From NCBI GenBank assembly GCA_900757615.1, contig CAAEON010000044.1:1-48016 (forward strand): DNA of 48,016 bases, given 5' to 3'. Positions 15,284 to 22,628 of this stretch are shown piece after piece. Position numbers and translations under genes: made by a program. Positions within the stretch are counted from its first letter, which is position 1. Every line of letters begins with the position of its first letter. The DNA is from an uncultured Collinsella sp. (GTDB lineage Bacteria > Actinomycetota > Coriobacteriia > Coriobacteriales > Coriobacteriaceae). The notes beneath the pieces were generated by a model that saw nothing but the letters and a program-made list of their open reading frames with translations, had not been told where the DNA came from and ran no database searches.

Positions 15284-16453
15284 ATGAGCACGTACGCAAT
15301 TAAGGCTGACAAGTTCTTCTTGCCGGCAGGCCAGCAACTGGGCGGCTATCTTATGGTCGAGGACGGCGTCTTTGGCGCCTGGCAGGCCGACGAGCCCTCT
15401 TGCGAGATTAAGGACTACACGGGATCGTGGATCGCACCGGGTATGGTCGATACTCACATCCATGGCTTCTACAACCACTCAACTACCGATAACGATCCCG
15501 AGGGCATCGATATCAGCTCGACCGAGCTCGCCCGTCGCGGTACCACCAGCTGGCTGCCCACGACGTTCACCGATGGCGTCGAGCAGATCAAGGACGCCTG
15601 CGCCGCCATTGCCCAGGCGGACGAGGGCCGCGGCCCCGACTTCTGCGGTGCTCGCATTCAGGGCATCTACCTGGAGGGCCCCTTCTTTACCATGAAGCAC
15701 GTGGGCGCGCAGAACCCCGCTTACCTGATCGATCCCTCCGAGGAGGTCTTCGACCAGTGGCAGGAGGCTGCTGGCGGACGTATCGTTAAGAGCGCTATGG
15801 CCGCTGAGCGCGATGGCGCTGCCACCTATGCTGCCGCCCTCAACGCGAAGGGCGTCGTGACCAGCATCGGTCACTCCGACGCCACCTACGATGAGTGCAT
15901 CGCCGCCATCAACGCCGGTGCCAGCTGCTTTACGCATACCTATAACGGTCAGCGCGGGCTGCATCACCGTGAGCCCGGTGTCGTGGGTGCTGCCATGTCC
16001 ACGCCCGAGACCTACGCTGAGATCATCTGTGACGGCAAGCACGTAAACCCTGCCGCCATCAAGGCGCTGCTGCAGGCAAAGGGCTGGCAGCACACGGTAC
16101 TCATCACCGACTGCCTGGGCTGCGGCGGCATGCCCGAGGGCAGCTACACCAGTGGCGGCATGGACGTCATCATGAAGGACAACCTGTGCTGGCTCGCCGA
16201 CGGCAAGAGCATTGCCGGCTCGGTGCTCACGCTTGCCCAGGGTGTCAAGAACATCGTCGACTGGGGCATCGCCAGCGCCGATATCGCCATTCGCATGGCA
16301 ACCGAGGTGCCGGCTCGCTCTGCGCACATAGAGGATAAGTGCGGCAGCATCATGCCGGGTCGCGACGCCGACTTTGTCGTGTTCGACCACGAGCTCACCC
16401 TCGTCGAGACGTATGTTGGCGGCCAGAGCGTCGGCAACGCCTTTACCGAGTAA
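15284..16453 (+). CDS. nagA: N-acetylglucosamine/galactosamine-6-phosphate deacetylase
   Basis: 389-aa amidohydrolase. The N-terminal beta sandwich leads to GSWIAPGMVDTHIHG (metal-type His58 and His60). IYLEGPF carries the catalytic-site Glu, followed by GHSDATYDE, CFTHTYNGQ, and LITDCLGCGG with the catalytic Asp. It removes acetate from GlcNAc-6-P or GalNAc-6-P. The neighbours agaS and lacC suggest GalNAc-6-P is at least one substrate (an AgaA role). ATG 15284 has AAGGAG 5 nt upstream; a GTG 6 nt earlier lies inside that ribosome site. A degraded copy of its C-terminus lies at 19163-19311. Confidence 0.95.
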   Translation: MSTYAIKADKFFLPAGQQLGGYLMVEDGVFGAWQADEPSCEIKDYTGSWIAPGMVDTHIHGFYNHSTTDNDPEGIDISSTELARRGTTSWLPTTFTDGVEQIKDACAAIAQADEGRGPDFCGARIQGIYLEGPFFTMKHVGAQNPAYLIDPSEEVFDQWQEAAGGRIVKSAMAAERDGAATYAAALNAKGVVTSIGHSDATYDECIAAINAGASCFTHTYNGQRGLHHREPGVVGAAMSTPETYAEIICDGKHVNPAAIKALLQAKGWQHTVLITDCLGCGGMPEGSYTSGGMDVIMKDNLCWLADGKSIAGSVLTLAQGVKNIVDWGIASADIAIRMATEVPARSAHIEDKCGSIMPGRDADFVVFDHELTLVETYVGGQSVGNAFTE

Positions 16454-16459
16454 CGATAG

Positions 16460-16497
16460 AAAAAGACGGCGGGCCCGAATCTGCTCGGACCCGCCGT
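16460..16497 (-). terminator. Terminator of the flavodoxin-like gene, shared with nagA
   Basis: A stem of about 12 bp with one mismatch (16466-16478 with 16485-16497). Read leftward it is followed by TTTTT, so it mainly ends the minus-strand gene. It may also stop nagA transcripts. Confidence 0.75.
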
Positions 16498-16528
16498 ATG
16501 GGTTAAACGCTCAAAAGCACCTTCACAG

Positions 16529-17113
16529 TTACAGCTTGTTAGCAATCTTCTTTGCCGTGCGCTTAACGCCGGCCACCAGGCCTCCTGCAGGATGCTCCTT
16601 TTCGTATGCTAGACGCTTCTCGCGCTTGGCGTACTCTTCGACGATGATATCGCCGTACTCATCTTCGATTTTGTCGAAGAAATCGACGGCTCCCTTAATC
16701 TCTTCGGCAGTTGGGTGTCCCTTCTGGACGCCGCCGGCGAGCTTGAACGGCCCCCACGTATCAAAGCCGGGGCAGCCGTAGACACCCATAAAGATGGCCT
16801 GCCTCATGCGGCAGATGCCATCGATATCCTTGCCGTACCACTTGTTTTTGCCACCATAGGTCATAAGGCCAAATACCTTATCCTGCGGCTGCAGCACGTT
16901 CGTGAGCACACGTGCCATGTCCTTGTCGATCTCGGAGTAATAGATGCCCGTGGCGACACCGATCAGATGGTATTCGTGCAGGTCGGGGTACTCGTTTTTG
17001 CCGAGCGCCTTGACGTCGAGGGTATCGATCTCGGGGTGTGCCTCGACGATGGCGTCCACGAGCTTTTTCGTATTGCCGTGGTGGCGTGAGGCATAAAGGA
17101 TGATGGTTCGCAT
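16529..17113 (-). CDS. Flavodoxin-like protein
   Basis: 194 aa. The start ATG (17113 on the minus strand) follows GAAAGG by 7 nt. The N-terminus TIILYASRHHGNTKKLVDAIV is the FMN phosphate-binding loop of flavodoxins. YHLIGVATGIYYSEIDKDMARVL and the KVFGLMTYGGKN strand-loop fit the rest of the FMN site. The last 40 or so residues are Lys/Arg/Glu-rich helices beyond the flavodoxin core. Length is longer than electron-carrier flavodoxins (about 140-150), closer to flavodoxin-family oxidoreductases. It is divergent from the epimerase gene and looks unrelated to sugar use. Partner unknown. Confidence 0.82.
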   Translation of the reverse strand: MRTIILYASRHHGNTKKLVDAIVEAHPEIDTLDVKALGKNEYPDLHEYHLIGVATGIYYSEIDKDMARVLTNVLQPQDKVFGLMTYGGKNKWYGKDIDGICRMRQAIFMGVYGCPGFDTWGPFKLAGGVQKGHPTAEEIKGAVDFFDKIEDEYGDIIVEEYAKREKRLAYEKEHPAGGLVAGVKRTAKKIANKL

Positions 17114-17269
17114 AAGAAAGCCTTTCAGCTGTAATTGCATCAATGTCTGTATGGTACCCCGTTGCATGGCTGGGATACCGGACGCATCGATGAACGTGCG
17201 GGTTTGTCCTTTGGTCAGGGCCGAGACGGGTTCTTGCGAGCAAAAAGCAGTTGTTCGAAAGGATGGACA

Positions 17270-18151
17270 ATGGAATACGCTCTCTCCAACGATTCGATTT
17301 CTATCAAGGTCTCCACGGCCGGCGGCTCGTTTACCTCGATTGAGGCTGGAGATCGCGAGTACCTGTGGCAGGGTGATCCCGCCGTGTGGTCCGGCCAGGC
17401 ACCGATTTGCTTCCCGATTTGCGGAGGCCTGCGTGATGGTAGCGCCATGACGTTTGCCGGGCATCATGTGAAGCTCGCTCGCCACGGGTTTGCGCGCAAA
17501 CAGGAGTGGAAGCTGCTGAGCCAGAGCGAGAACGAGCTGGCGATGTGCCTGGCTTCGGAGGATAACGCCGCGCTGCTGAGCGATTATCCGTACCCGTTTA
17601 AGCTTGTCGCTCGTTATGCGCTTGAGGGGGATACCGTGCGCGTCTCCTATGAGGTGACCAACGAGGGCACCGAGGACATGCCGTTCTTTATCGGTGGACA
17701 CCCCGGCTTTAGGTGCCCGCTCGACGAGGGCGAGGCCTATACGGACTACGAGTTACGCTTTGAGAAAGACGAGGCTGCGGAGCTCTGCACCGCCGTTCCC
17801 TCGACTGGATTGATTGACGTGGCAAACCGCTCCAAGAACCCCATGGTGGGAAAGACGCTGCCTCTGTCGCATGAGCTCTTCGATTTTGCGGAGACCATCT
17901 TTGACGTACTCGAGAGTCGTCAGGTCACGCTTTCCAAAAAGGGCGAGGACAAGGGCGTTCGCCTGAGCTTCGAGGGCTTTCCGTACCTCATCGTGTGGAG
18001 TAAGCCCGAGGGCGATTTTGTGGCAGTTGAGCCCTGGGGCGGCCTTTCGACCTGCTCCGATGAGGACGACGTGCTTGAGCATAAGCGCGGCTGCCTTGTC
18101 GCCAAGCCCAAGGAGACCGTCGTTCGCTCGTTCACGATTGAGATTCTGTAA
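17270..18151 (+). CDS. Aldose 1-epimerase-like protein (LacX type), copy 1
   Basis: 293-aa protein of the galactose-mutarotase fold, closer to LacX/YihR-type epimerases than to GalM. Marks include LWQGDPAVWSGQAPICFPICGGLRDG, the catalytic-type His in LARHGFARKQEW, a second His in GGHPGFRCPLDEG, and VAVEPWGGLST with the Glu. The likely role is to interconvert anomers of galactose or a phosphorylated sugar entering the tagatose pathway. ATG 17270 follows GAAAGGATGG. A paralogue with the same length lies at 46002, also directly before lacC. The two share most residues, so the pair was duplicated as a unit. lacC begins 59 nt downstream. Confidence 0.85.
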   Translation: MEYALSNDSISIKVSTAGGSFTSIEAGDREYLWQGDPAVWSGQAPICFPICGGLRDGSAMTFAGHHVKLARHGFARKQEWKLLSQSENELAMCLASEDNAALLSDYPYPFKLVARYALEGDTVRVSYEVTNEGTEDMPFFIGGHPGFRCPLDEGEAYTDYELRFEKDEAAELCTAVPSTGLIDVANRSKNPMVGKTLPLSHELFDFAETIFDVLESRQVTLSKKGEDKGVRLSFEGFPYLIVWSKPEGDFVAVEPWGGLSTCSDEDDVLEHKRGCLVAKPKETVVRSFTIEIL

Positions 18152-18210
18152 TTCCGTTTTGTCGACTCGTATCGCGAGGCACAAGGAGCCTGCGAGATAA
18201 GGAGCTAAAA

Positions 18211-19146
18211 ATGATCCTCACCGTTACGATGAACCCGTCCGTCGATACGCGCTATCAGCTCGATGAGCTTGTCATCGACGACGTCAACCGCGTGACGCCC
18301 GAAAAGACCGCCGGCGGCAAGGGCCTTAACGTGGCCCGTGTGCTGGGTCAGCTGGGCGATGACGTTGTGGCAACCGGCCTGCTCGGTGGCCACATGGGCG
18401 CCTACATGGCTGAGCTCATGGACGCCAACGGTATTAACAACGACTTTGTGCCCATCAAGGGCGAGACTCGCATTTGCCTCAACATTCTCCACGCCGGCAA
18501 CCAGACCGAGCTGCTCGAGAGCGGCCCGACGATTGCCCCCGAGGAGCTCGATGCCTTTACCGCCAAGTTTACCGAGCTTGCGGGCAAGGCCGACGTCGTC
18601 ACTATTTCGGGTTCGCTGCCCCGCGGTGTCGAGGCAGACTACTATGCCAAGATCACGGGCATTGCCGAGAACGCCGGTGCCAAGGTGTTGCTCGATACCT
18701 CGGGTGCTTCGCTCGAGGCCGCCCTTAAGTCCGAAATTAAGCCCGAGCTGGTCAAGCCTAACCTGACCGAGATCAACGGCCTTTTGGGTACGAGCTTTAC
18801 CACCGACGATGTGGACGAGCTCCGCGCCGCGCTCGCCTCTGATGCCCGCTTCTCCGATATCCCCTGGGTCGTCGTGTCCATGGGCGCTGCCGGCTCCGTT
18901 GGCTTCCACAATGGCCGTGCGTTCCGCGCAAAGACGCCCGATATCCCTGCCGTTAACGCTACGGGCTCTGGTGACTCCACTATCGCTGGCTTCGCGCATG
19001 CCATTGCTGCTGGCGCGGACGACGAGACGGTGCTGCGTACCGCCAACACCTGCGGCAAGCTCAATGCCATGGATCCCATGACCGGCCATCTGGTCATGGA
19101 CCGTTGGGACGAGGTCTACAACGGCGTTGTCGTGACCGAGCTGTAA
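18211..19146 (+). CDS. lacC: Tagatose-6-phosphate kinase (PfkB family), copy 1
   Basis: 311-aa PfkB/ribokinase-family sugar kinase of the LacC/FruK group. The N-terminus MILTVTMNPSVDTRY is the classical LacC/FruK start. TAGGKGLNVARVL contacts the sugar, LPRGV follows mid-protein, VKPNLTEINGLLG is next, and NATGSGDSTIAGF carries the anion hole and catalytic Asp. It should phosphorylate tagatose-6-P to tagatose-1,6-bisphosphate; 1-phosphofructokinase activity cannot be excluded. The upstream epimerase and agaS/nagA place it in the GalNAc branch. A paralogue is at 46937. No aldolase follows. Confidence 0.9.
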   Translation: MILTVTMNPSVDTRYQLDELVIDDVNRVTPEKTAGGKGLNVARVLGQLGDDVVATGLLGGHMGAYMAELMDANGINNDFVPIKGETRICLNILHAGNQTELLESGPTIAPEELDAFTAKFTELAGKADVVTISGSLPRGVEADYYAKITGIAENAGAKVLLDTSGASLEAALKSEIKPELVKPNLTEINGLLGTSFTTDDVDELRAALASDARFSDIPWVVVSMGAAGSVGFHNGRAFRAKTPDIPAVNATGSGDSTIAGFAHAIAAGADDETVLRTANTCGKLNAMDPMTGHLVMDRWDEVYNGVVVTEL

Positions 19147-19162
19147 AAGCCTGGGCGTCGGC

Positions 19163-19311
19163 CCCGGCATTGCTTGCTAGCTCATGTCGACGACAAGTGC
19201 GGTAGCATTATGCTGGGGCGCGACGCCGAGTTTGTCGTGTTCAATCCCGACCTTACCCTGGTCGAGGCGTATGTGGGTGGCAACAGCGTCGGTAACGCGT
19301 TTGCCGAGTAG
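19163..19311 (+). pseudogene. nagA: Remnant of a nagA C-terminus
   Basis: From 19180 a frame reads AHVDDKCGSIMLGRDAEFVV and on to VGNAFAE, ending TAG 19309-19311. This matches the last 43 or so residues of NagA (AHIEDKCGSIMPGRDADFVV ... VGNAFTE) and the matching DNA at about 16322-16453. Similarity starts near 19163 but with small insertions that break the frame, and no start codon or ribosome site is present. It is the stump of a second nagA lost after lacC. Confidence 0.88.
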
Positions 19312-19343
19312 CCGCCAAAGAAGCGATCCGAGAGGGGATTTAG

Positions 19344-19817
19344 ATGATTTACGGTGCATTGGGCGATATCGAGGAGTACCGCGGAATGCTCAAGGGCCTC
19401 GACGTGCTGATCGACTGGCTCGAGGAGAACGACCCGGCAGAGCTCGAGGTCGGCAGCCATCCGATTCTGGGCGACAAGGTCTATGCGAACGTCATGGCTC
19501 CCACGACGCGTCCCGAGGCCGAGGCTCACTATGAGACGCATCAGCGCTATCACGACCTGCAGATCGACGTCGAGGGTCGCGAGGCCTTTAAGGTCGCCAC
19601 GGGCAGCCTGACGCTGGTTCAGGAGTTTGACGAGAAGGACGACTACGATCTGGTCGATTCCGACGCTTCGATCGCCGGCGATCTTGCCGACGACAAGTTT
19701 GCGCTGTTCGTTGCCGGCGAGCCTCACATGCCCACGCTCGAGTTCCCGGGCGATGGCGCACAGCCGGTCAAGAAGATCTGCTTTAAGCTGCTTGCAGATG
19801 CTTACTGGGAGGAGTAG
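19344..19817 (+). CDS. YhcH/YjgK/YiaL family protein (DUF386, EbgC-like)
   Basis: 157-aa cupin-like protein. Family marks are MIYGALGDIEEYRG, the GDKVYANVMAPTTRPE strand, YETHQRYHDLQIDVEG with the His and Gln/Asp of the presumed metal site, and PHMPTLEFPGDGAQPVKKICFKL with another His. YhcH proteins sit in sialic-acid and amino-sugar operons and are thought to act as sugar anomerases or lyases; EbgC is a subunit of evolved beta-galactosidase. GAGAGG lies before ATG 19344. It follows the nagA stump and probably closed an older amino-sugar operon. Confidence 0.88.
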   Translation: MIYGALGDIEEYRGMLKGLDVLIDWLEENDPAELEVGSHPILGDKVYANVMAPTTRPEAEAHYETHQRYHDLQIDVEGREAFKVATGSLTLVQEFDEKDDYDLVDSDASIAGDLADDKFALFVAGEPHMPTLEFPGDGAQPVKKICFKLLADAYWEE

Positions 19818-19847
19818 CGAGCTGCTCGGCTGAGTTGCGCGTCTGAT

Positions 19848-19875
19848 GGCGTGATTCCCCTAGGGGAATCACGCC
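19848..19875. repeat. 28-bp perfect palindrome
   Basis: GGCGTGATTCCCC (19848-19860), TA, and GGGGAATCACGCC (19863-19875) form a perfect palindrome around CCCCTAGGGG. The inner CCCTAGGGGAATCACG is repeated at once in the next hairpin. There is no U tail. Confidence 0.8.
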
Positions 19876-19879
19876 ACGA

Positions 19880-19936
19880 CCCCGCCAAGCGTGTTTTCCC
19901 TAGGGGAATCACGTTTAGCGGGGTTTTCGGTTTTTT
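19880..19936 (+). terminator. Terminator after the YhcH-family gene
   Basis: CCCCGC (19880-19885) pairs with GCGGGG (19918-19923), enclosing CGTG/CACG and CCCTAGGG. TTTT and a later TTTTTT follow. It copies the CCCTAGGGGAATCACG core of the palindrome just upstream. Confidence 0.75.
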
Positions 19937-19953
19937 GAATAGGGAAGCCTCAT

Positions 19954-20319
19954 TTATTTGCGAAGAACATCGGCTAGCCGCAGGATTGAAATCATCGACC
20001 GATAAGTGAGTTCCACTTTTTCGCCCGCAAGCAGTCGTTTCGAGCCAATCTCATCTAGCCCCACAAGCCGAGAAAACAGCGGGCCGCTCATCGTGCCCTC
20101 GTCAATTGATTCCCTTATGGTCTTCAAAACGTCCGTATCATGAAGCGATGCCGAGCTGTAGGGGGCAACACGAGCGGAACTCTCAATTAACGACGAGACA
20201 AAAGGATGGAGATGCTTTGGACATAGTCCATCAAACACCACATCCCCATTGTCGTTCGAGCCGACCAGGCGCCAAGTATAATGATCGACCCAGTCATCCC
20301 CGTCATATATGGCGTCCAT
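19954..20319 (-). CDS. Hypothetical protein
   Basis: 121 aa, not recognised. The start is taken at the minus-strand ATG 20319, with GGGAAG about 7 nt upstream and 14 nt after the previous gene's stop. An alternative in-frame start would overlap that gene. The N-terminal part is rich in Asp, Trp and Tyr (YDGDDWVDHYTWRLVG). The C-terminal part (SGPLFSRLVGLDEIGSKRLLAGEKVELTYRSMISILRLADVLRK) looks like a short helical domain, perhaps helix-turn-helix. GC content is below that of the flanking sugar genes, suggesting later arrival together with the secreted-protein gene. Confidence 0.5.
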   Translation of the reverse strand: MDAIYDGDDWVDHYTWRLVGSNDNGDVVFDGLCPKHLHPFVSSLIESSARVAPYSSASLHDTDVLKTIRESIDEGTMSGPLFSRLVGLDEIGSKRLLAGEKVELTYRSMISILRLADVLRK

Positions 20320-20333
20320 GAGCAACTTCCCGT

Positions 20334-20843
20334 CTAGAGAGAGAAACCTATTTGGACATCGGGGCGCAAGACCGCAATCCATATCGGGCCTGCAGCAGCT
20401 CCAACCCAACGCACCACATAGGTTCCCTTTCGTACATGTGTATCAATCTGCCCCGAAATGCCGGTGAATGCAATTCCAGACCCGTTTGTCGGATAGCAAT
20501 CGACGTATTTTTGTTTTCCGCTCACAACCTTGTATAGATATATCGTTCCAGCAAAAGAGAAGGGATCGTTCGCAATTTTGTCCGGAAGAACTTGCCACCT
20601 CAAAATCCCGCTACCAATATAGTCAAGCTTGACCGTTCCGCCGTCCCCCTCAAAAGTGGCAAGGGGATTTACCCCAGACTGAGAGTCGGCATCGCCCTCC
20701 TTAGCAGTTATCAGCAGGCTGCCCGTATAAGACTGCTGAGGCTCACCTTCAGGACAGGCAGCCTCGGCCCAAGAAGGGCCACTCGGGCAGAACAGTCCGA
20801 GCAGCATCATTACCAACAAAAGAAAACCCTTAGTTCTTTTCAT
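20334..20843 (-). CDS. Secreted protein, function unknown
   Basis: 169 aa with a clear Sec signal peptide: MKRTKGFLLLVMMLLGLFCP, then a Ser-Trp-Ala-Glu-Ala cleavage region. The mature part is beta-rich, with two Cys (one soon after cleavage, one in the YVDCYP segment) and no known motif. A strand-rich end (TYVVRWVGAAAGPIWIAVL) suggests an Ig- or jelly-roll-like fold, but this is a guess. GGGGA lies before the start codon. Co-directional with the hypothetical gene 14 nt downstream. Lower GC than the neighbours. Confidence 0.65.
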   Translation of the reverse strand: MKRTKGFLLLVMMLLGLFCPSGPSWAEAACPEGEPQQSYTGSLLITAKEGDADSQSGVNPLATFEGDGGTVKLDYIGSGILRWQVLPDKIANDPFSFAGTIYLYKVVSGKQKYVDCYPTNGSGIAFTGISGQIDTHVRKGTYVVRWVGAAAGPIWIAVLRPDVQIGFSL

Positions 20844-21555
20844 CTATATCCCCAACGCCTCTCGGCATTTGTATATTGTGACTATTTTAGATCTATATGG
20901 CCAATTCGAGCCCTCAATAAGGCGATTATTGCAGCTAGGTTATATTTCATTTTTCTCTTTGGTAAATCGTCGGCTCCAACCACCAAACCCGAAGTCCACC
21001 GAGTGGGCGAAAGTAAAAGAGGGTCGAACCAGAAGCAGTTCCCGGACAATTGGCGTTCGGCCAGACACTTCGGTTCGACCCTTTCTTTCAGGATTCTGTA
21101 ACAGCTGATTGAACTGCAGCGCGCTAGGGCAGGACAGTTCAAAGCTAGCGAGGTGTGTCGCCGCGAGTGTAATCGCCGCGATCGACGACGCGGTCGTCCA
21201 GCTGCCGCGGCACAGCGCCACCGCCGTGCGCCTGGCCCGCGGCGCGACAGAAGGAGACGCTGTTGGGGCCGATGGGCCAAGACCGTTGCCGACCAAGTGC
21301 CATTAGCGTCCATTAGCACATGTCAAGCCCGTCTGATTCTGTGGGTATAGGGTGGCATTTCACTGAGGTTGGAAACTCCCGCAACCATTGATTGATTTCG
21401 ACATGTTCGAAATTCATATTACGCATATGGGTAATAATCATATATAGGATCTCTCAAGTAACCTAAGTAACCGAACTAGGGCAGAAAGGCGTACAAACAA
21501 GCCGCGACGAACAGCTTCTTCCGCATTTCTTTAGGCAAGCGAAAAGAGGGATGAC
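20844..21555. other. Gene-poor region with possible remnants
   Basis: About 710 bp without a convincing gene. 21020-21082 holds an 11-bp perfect inverted repeat (see separate entry). From 21109 to 21306 a rightward frame shows GC-rich third positions and reads like a protein piece (LARCVAASVIAAIDDAVVQLPRH), but it has no ribosome site and no family match, so it may be a gene fragment. AT-rich DNA at 21350-21500 probably carries the promoter of the gene at 21556. Confidence 0.5.
21020..21082. repeat. Inverted repeat, AGGGTCGAACC arms
   Basis: AGGGTCGAACC (21020-21030) pairs perfectly with GGTTCGACCCT (21072-21082) over a 41-nt loop. A TTCTTT tract follows on the plus strand, so it may act as a terminator or attenuator. 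Confidence 0.55.
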
Positions 21556-21984
21556 ATGATAGGCAAGAGCTATGCAAAGATAGCGGCTGTTGGCCTTGCG
21601 ATCGGTCTTGCAATGGCGCTGTGCGCATCATTCGCGAAGTATAGGTCCGAGCAATCGTTTATCGATGGCGCTGAAAACGGTTTTGGCATAGACGGGATGT
21701 ATGTCAACGATGGCGCGACCAGGACGTCTATGGCGATTCTTGCAGGCGAAGACATGGAATGGCAAATCTGTAATGACGATGGCTCTTGTCTGAGTGGTCG
21801 TTTGGCCGCAACGAGCGATCCGAATTCGTTCGATCTTCTCGACGATGAGGGAGCGGATTGCGGTTCTGTTCACCTTTCATATGCATCGCGAGACGGGATG
21901 GACGGCATTCTCTACGTCTCCCACGAAACTGACGATTTCAAGATGCGCAGGACTAACCGGGTGCCGGCTTTTATCGAGGAGTGA
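21556..21984 (+). CDS. Small membrane-anchored or secreted protein
   Basis: 142 aa. An N-terminal hydrophobic segment (IAAVGLAIGLAMALCASFA, about residues 9-27) is a signal anchor or signal peptide. The rest is acidic and probably outside the cell: FGIDGMYVNDGATRTSMAILAGEDMEWQICNDDGSCLSGRLA, a short beta-rich domain that looks like a lipocalin-type or copper-resistance fold, though I cannot name it. Start ATG 21556 follows GAGGGATGAC. Monocistronic, with a hairpin (21990-22018) after it. Confidence 0.7.
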   Translation: MIGKSYAKIAAVGLAIGLAMALCASFAKYRSEQSFIDGAENGFGIDGMYVNDGATRTSMAILAGEDMEWQICNDDGSCLSGRLAATSDPNSFDLLDDEGADCGSVHLSYASRDGMDGILYVSHETDDFKMRRTNRVPAFIEE

Positions 21985-21989
21985 GAGTT

Positions 21990-22018
21990 CCCGGCGGCCT
22001 GCCGATCAGGCCGCCGGG
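21990..22018 (+). terminator. Hairpin after the small secreted protein gene
   Basis: Perfect 12-bp stem CCCGGCGGCCTG (21990-22001) with CAGGCCGCCGGG (22007-22018). There is no U run, so it may need Rho or act as an mRNA end. Confidence 0.6.
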
Positions 22019-22057
22019 CTATCGAGCCCCGCATCCATCCGTATGAAGTTGATAATC

Positions 22058-22091
22058 GAGGAAACAAAGCCGTCCCAGGCAGGACGGCTTT
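22058..22091 (-). terminator. Terminator of the hydrophobic mini-protein gene
   Basis: Perfect 10-bp stem (22066-22075 with 22082-22091). Read leftward the stem ends in TTT and continues GTTTCC, giving a U-rich tail 25 nt after the mini-protein stop. Confidence 0.75.
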
Positions 22092-22115
22092 GGTCTTTAA
22101 AGGCCAGGTTTTACC

Positions 22116-22181
22116 CTAGCCCAAAATGGCCAGAATGGTCACCAGAGGAAGAGCGACGATCATAAGATGGAACTCGGACAT
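22116..22181 (-). CDS. Hydrophobic mini-protein, possible type I toxin (holin-like)
   Basis: A 21-aa frame begins MSEFHLMIVALPLV and continues TILAILG. Ribosome site GGGAGGTGG lies about 6-8 nt before the ATG, and a terminator follows. A charged/polar start of five residues followed by one hydrophobic helix is the pattern of the many tiny Gram-positive peptides annotated as putative holin-like toxins, some of which are type I toxins with an antisense RNA. No antisense promoter is evident here, so the toxin idea is inference. It could equally be a small membrane regulator. Too short for normal gene finders. Confidence 0.6.
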   Translation of the reverse strand: MSEFHLMIVALPLVTILAILG

Positions 22182-22311
22182 AGCGACCACCTCCCCGAAA
22201 ACTCGGGCGGGCGCGATTCAAATCAAACGTGGCGGGGTTTCTGTTTTTGAGTAGGGGAGCTGTCGACGTGGTGATGCTTGGGTTGGCGCATGCGCACTCA
22301 AAATCGGCAAC

Positions 22312-22334
22312 AAAAAAGCCGCCCGAAGGCGGCT
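22312..22334 (-). terminator. Terminator of tRNA-Thr
   Basis: AGCCGCC (22317-22323) pairs with GGCGGCT (22328-22334) over a CGAA loop. On the minus strand TTTTTT follows. Confidence 0.9.
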
Positions 22335-22345
22335 ATCTTGTGCAA

Positions 22346-22421
22346 TGGAGCCAGCGACCGGGCTCGAACCGGTGACCCCCGCTTTACGAGAGCGGTGCTC
22401 TACCAACTGAGCTACGCTGGC
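22346..22421 (-). tRNA. tRNA-Thr (anticodon CGT)
   Basis: 76 nt with all arms. Acceptor GCCAGCG (22421-22415) pairs with CGCTGGC, then discriminator T and an encoded CCA at 22348-22346. The D arm is AGCTCAGTTGGTAGAGC. The anticodon stem CCGCT/AGCGG holds loop CTCGTAA, anticodon CGT, reading ACG. The T arm is CCGGTTCGAGCCCGG. A U-run terminator follows. Confidence 0.97.
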
Positions 22422-22628
22422 GGCCATGTGATGACGCAACTGAGGCGTCAACGGCTGTCTATGATACGGGACATCGCAAATCCGCGCAAGTGTTCTGACG
22501 GCTTTTCTCACTTTAAATGCACTAATATTAGAGGCGTGATGTCTGCGGTGCCCATTTGGTACTTGACCTGCTGTTGAGTTGGTGGCCGACGTCCCGCTCG
22601 TATGGGTCTCAAACAGAATGGGGCAGCC

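Noticed and set aside
20882..21319. 145-codon leftward frame in the gene-poor region
   Set aside because: Arg-rich shadow composition, no ribosome site, and a long inverted repeat inside.
22346..22421. tRNA as phage attachment site with an integrated element beside it
   Set aside because: No integrase and no repeat of the tRNA 3' end were found within the neighbouring sequence.
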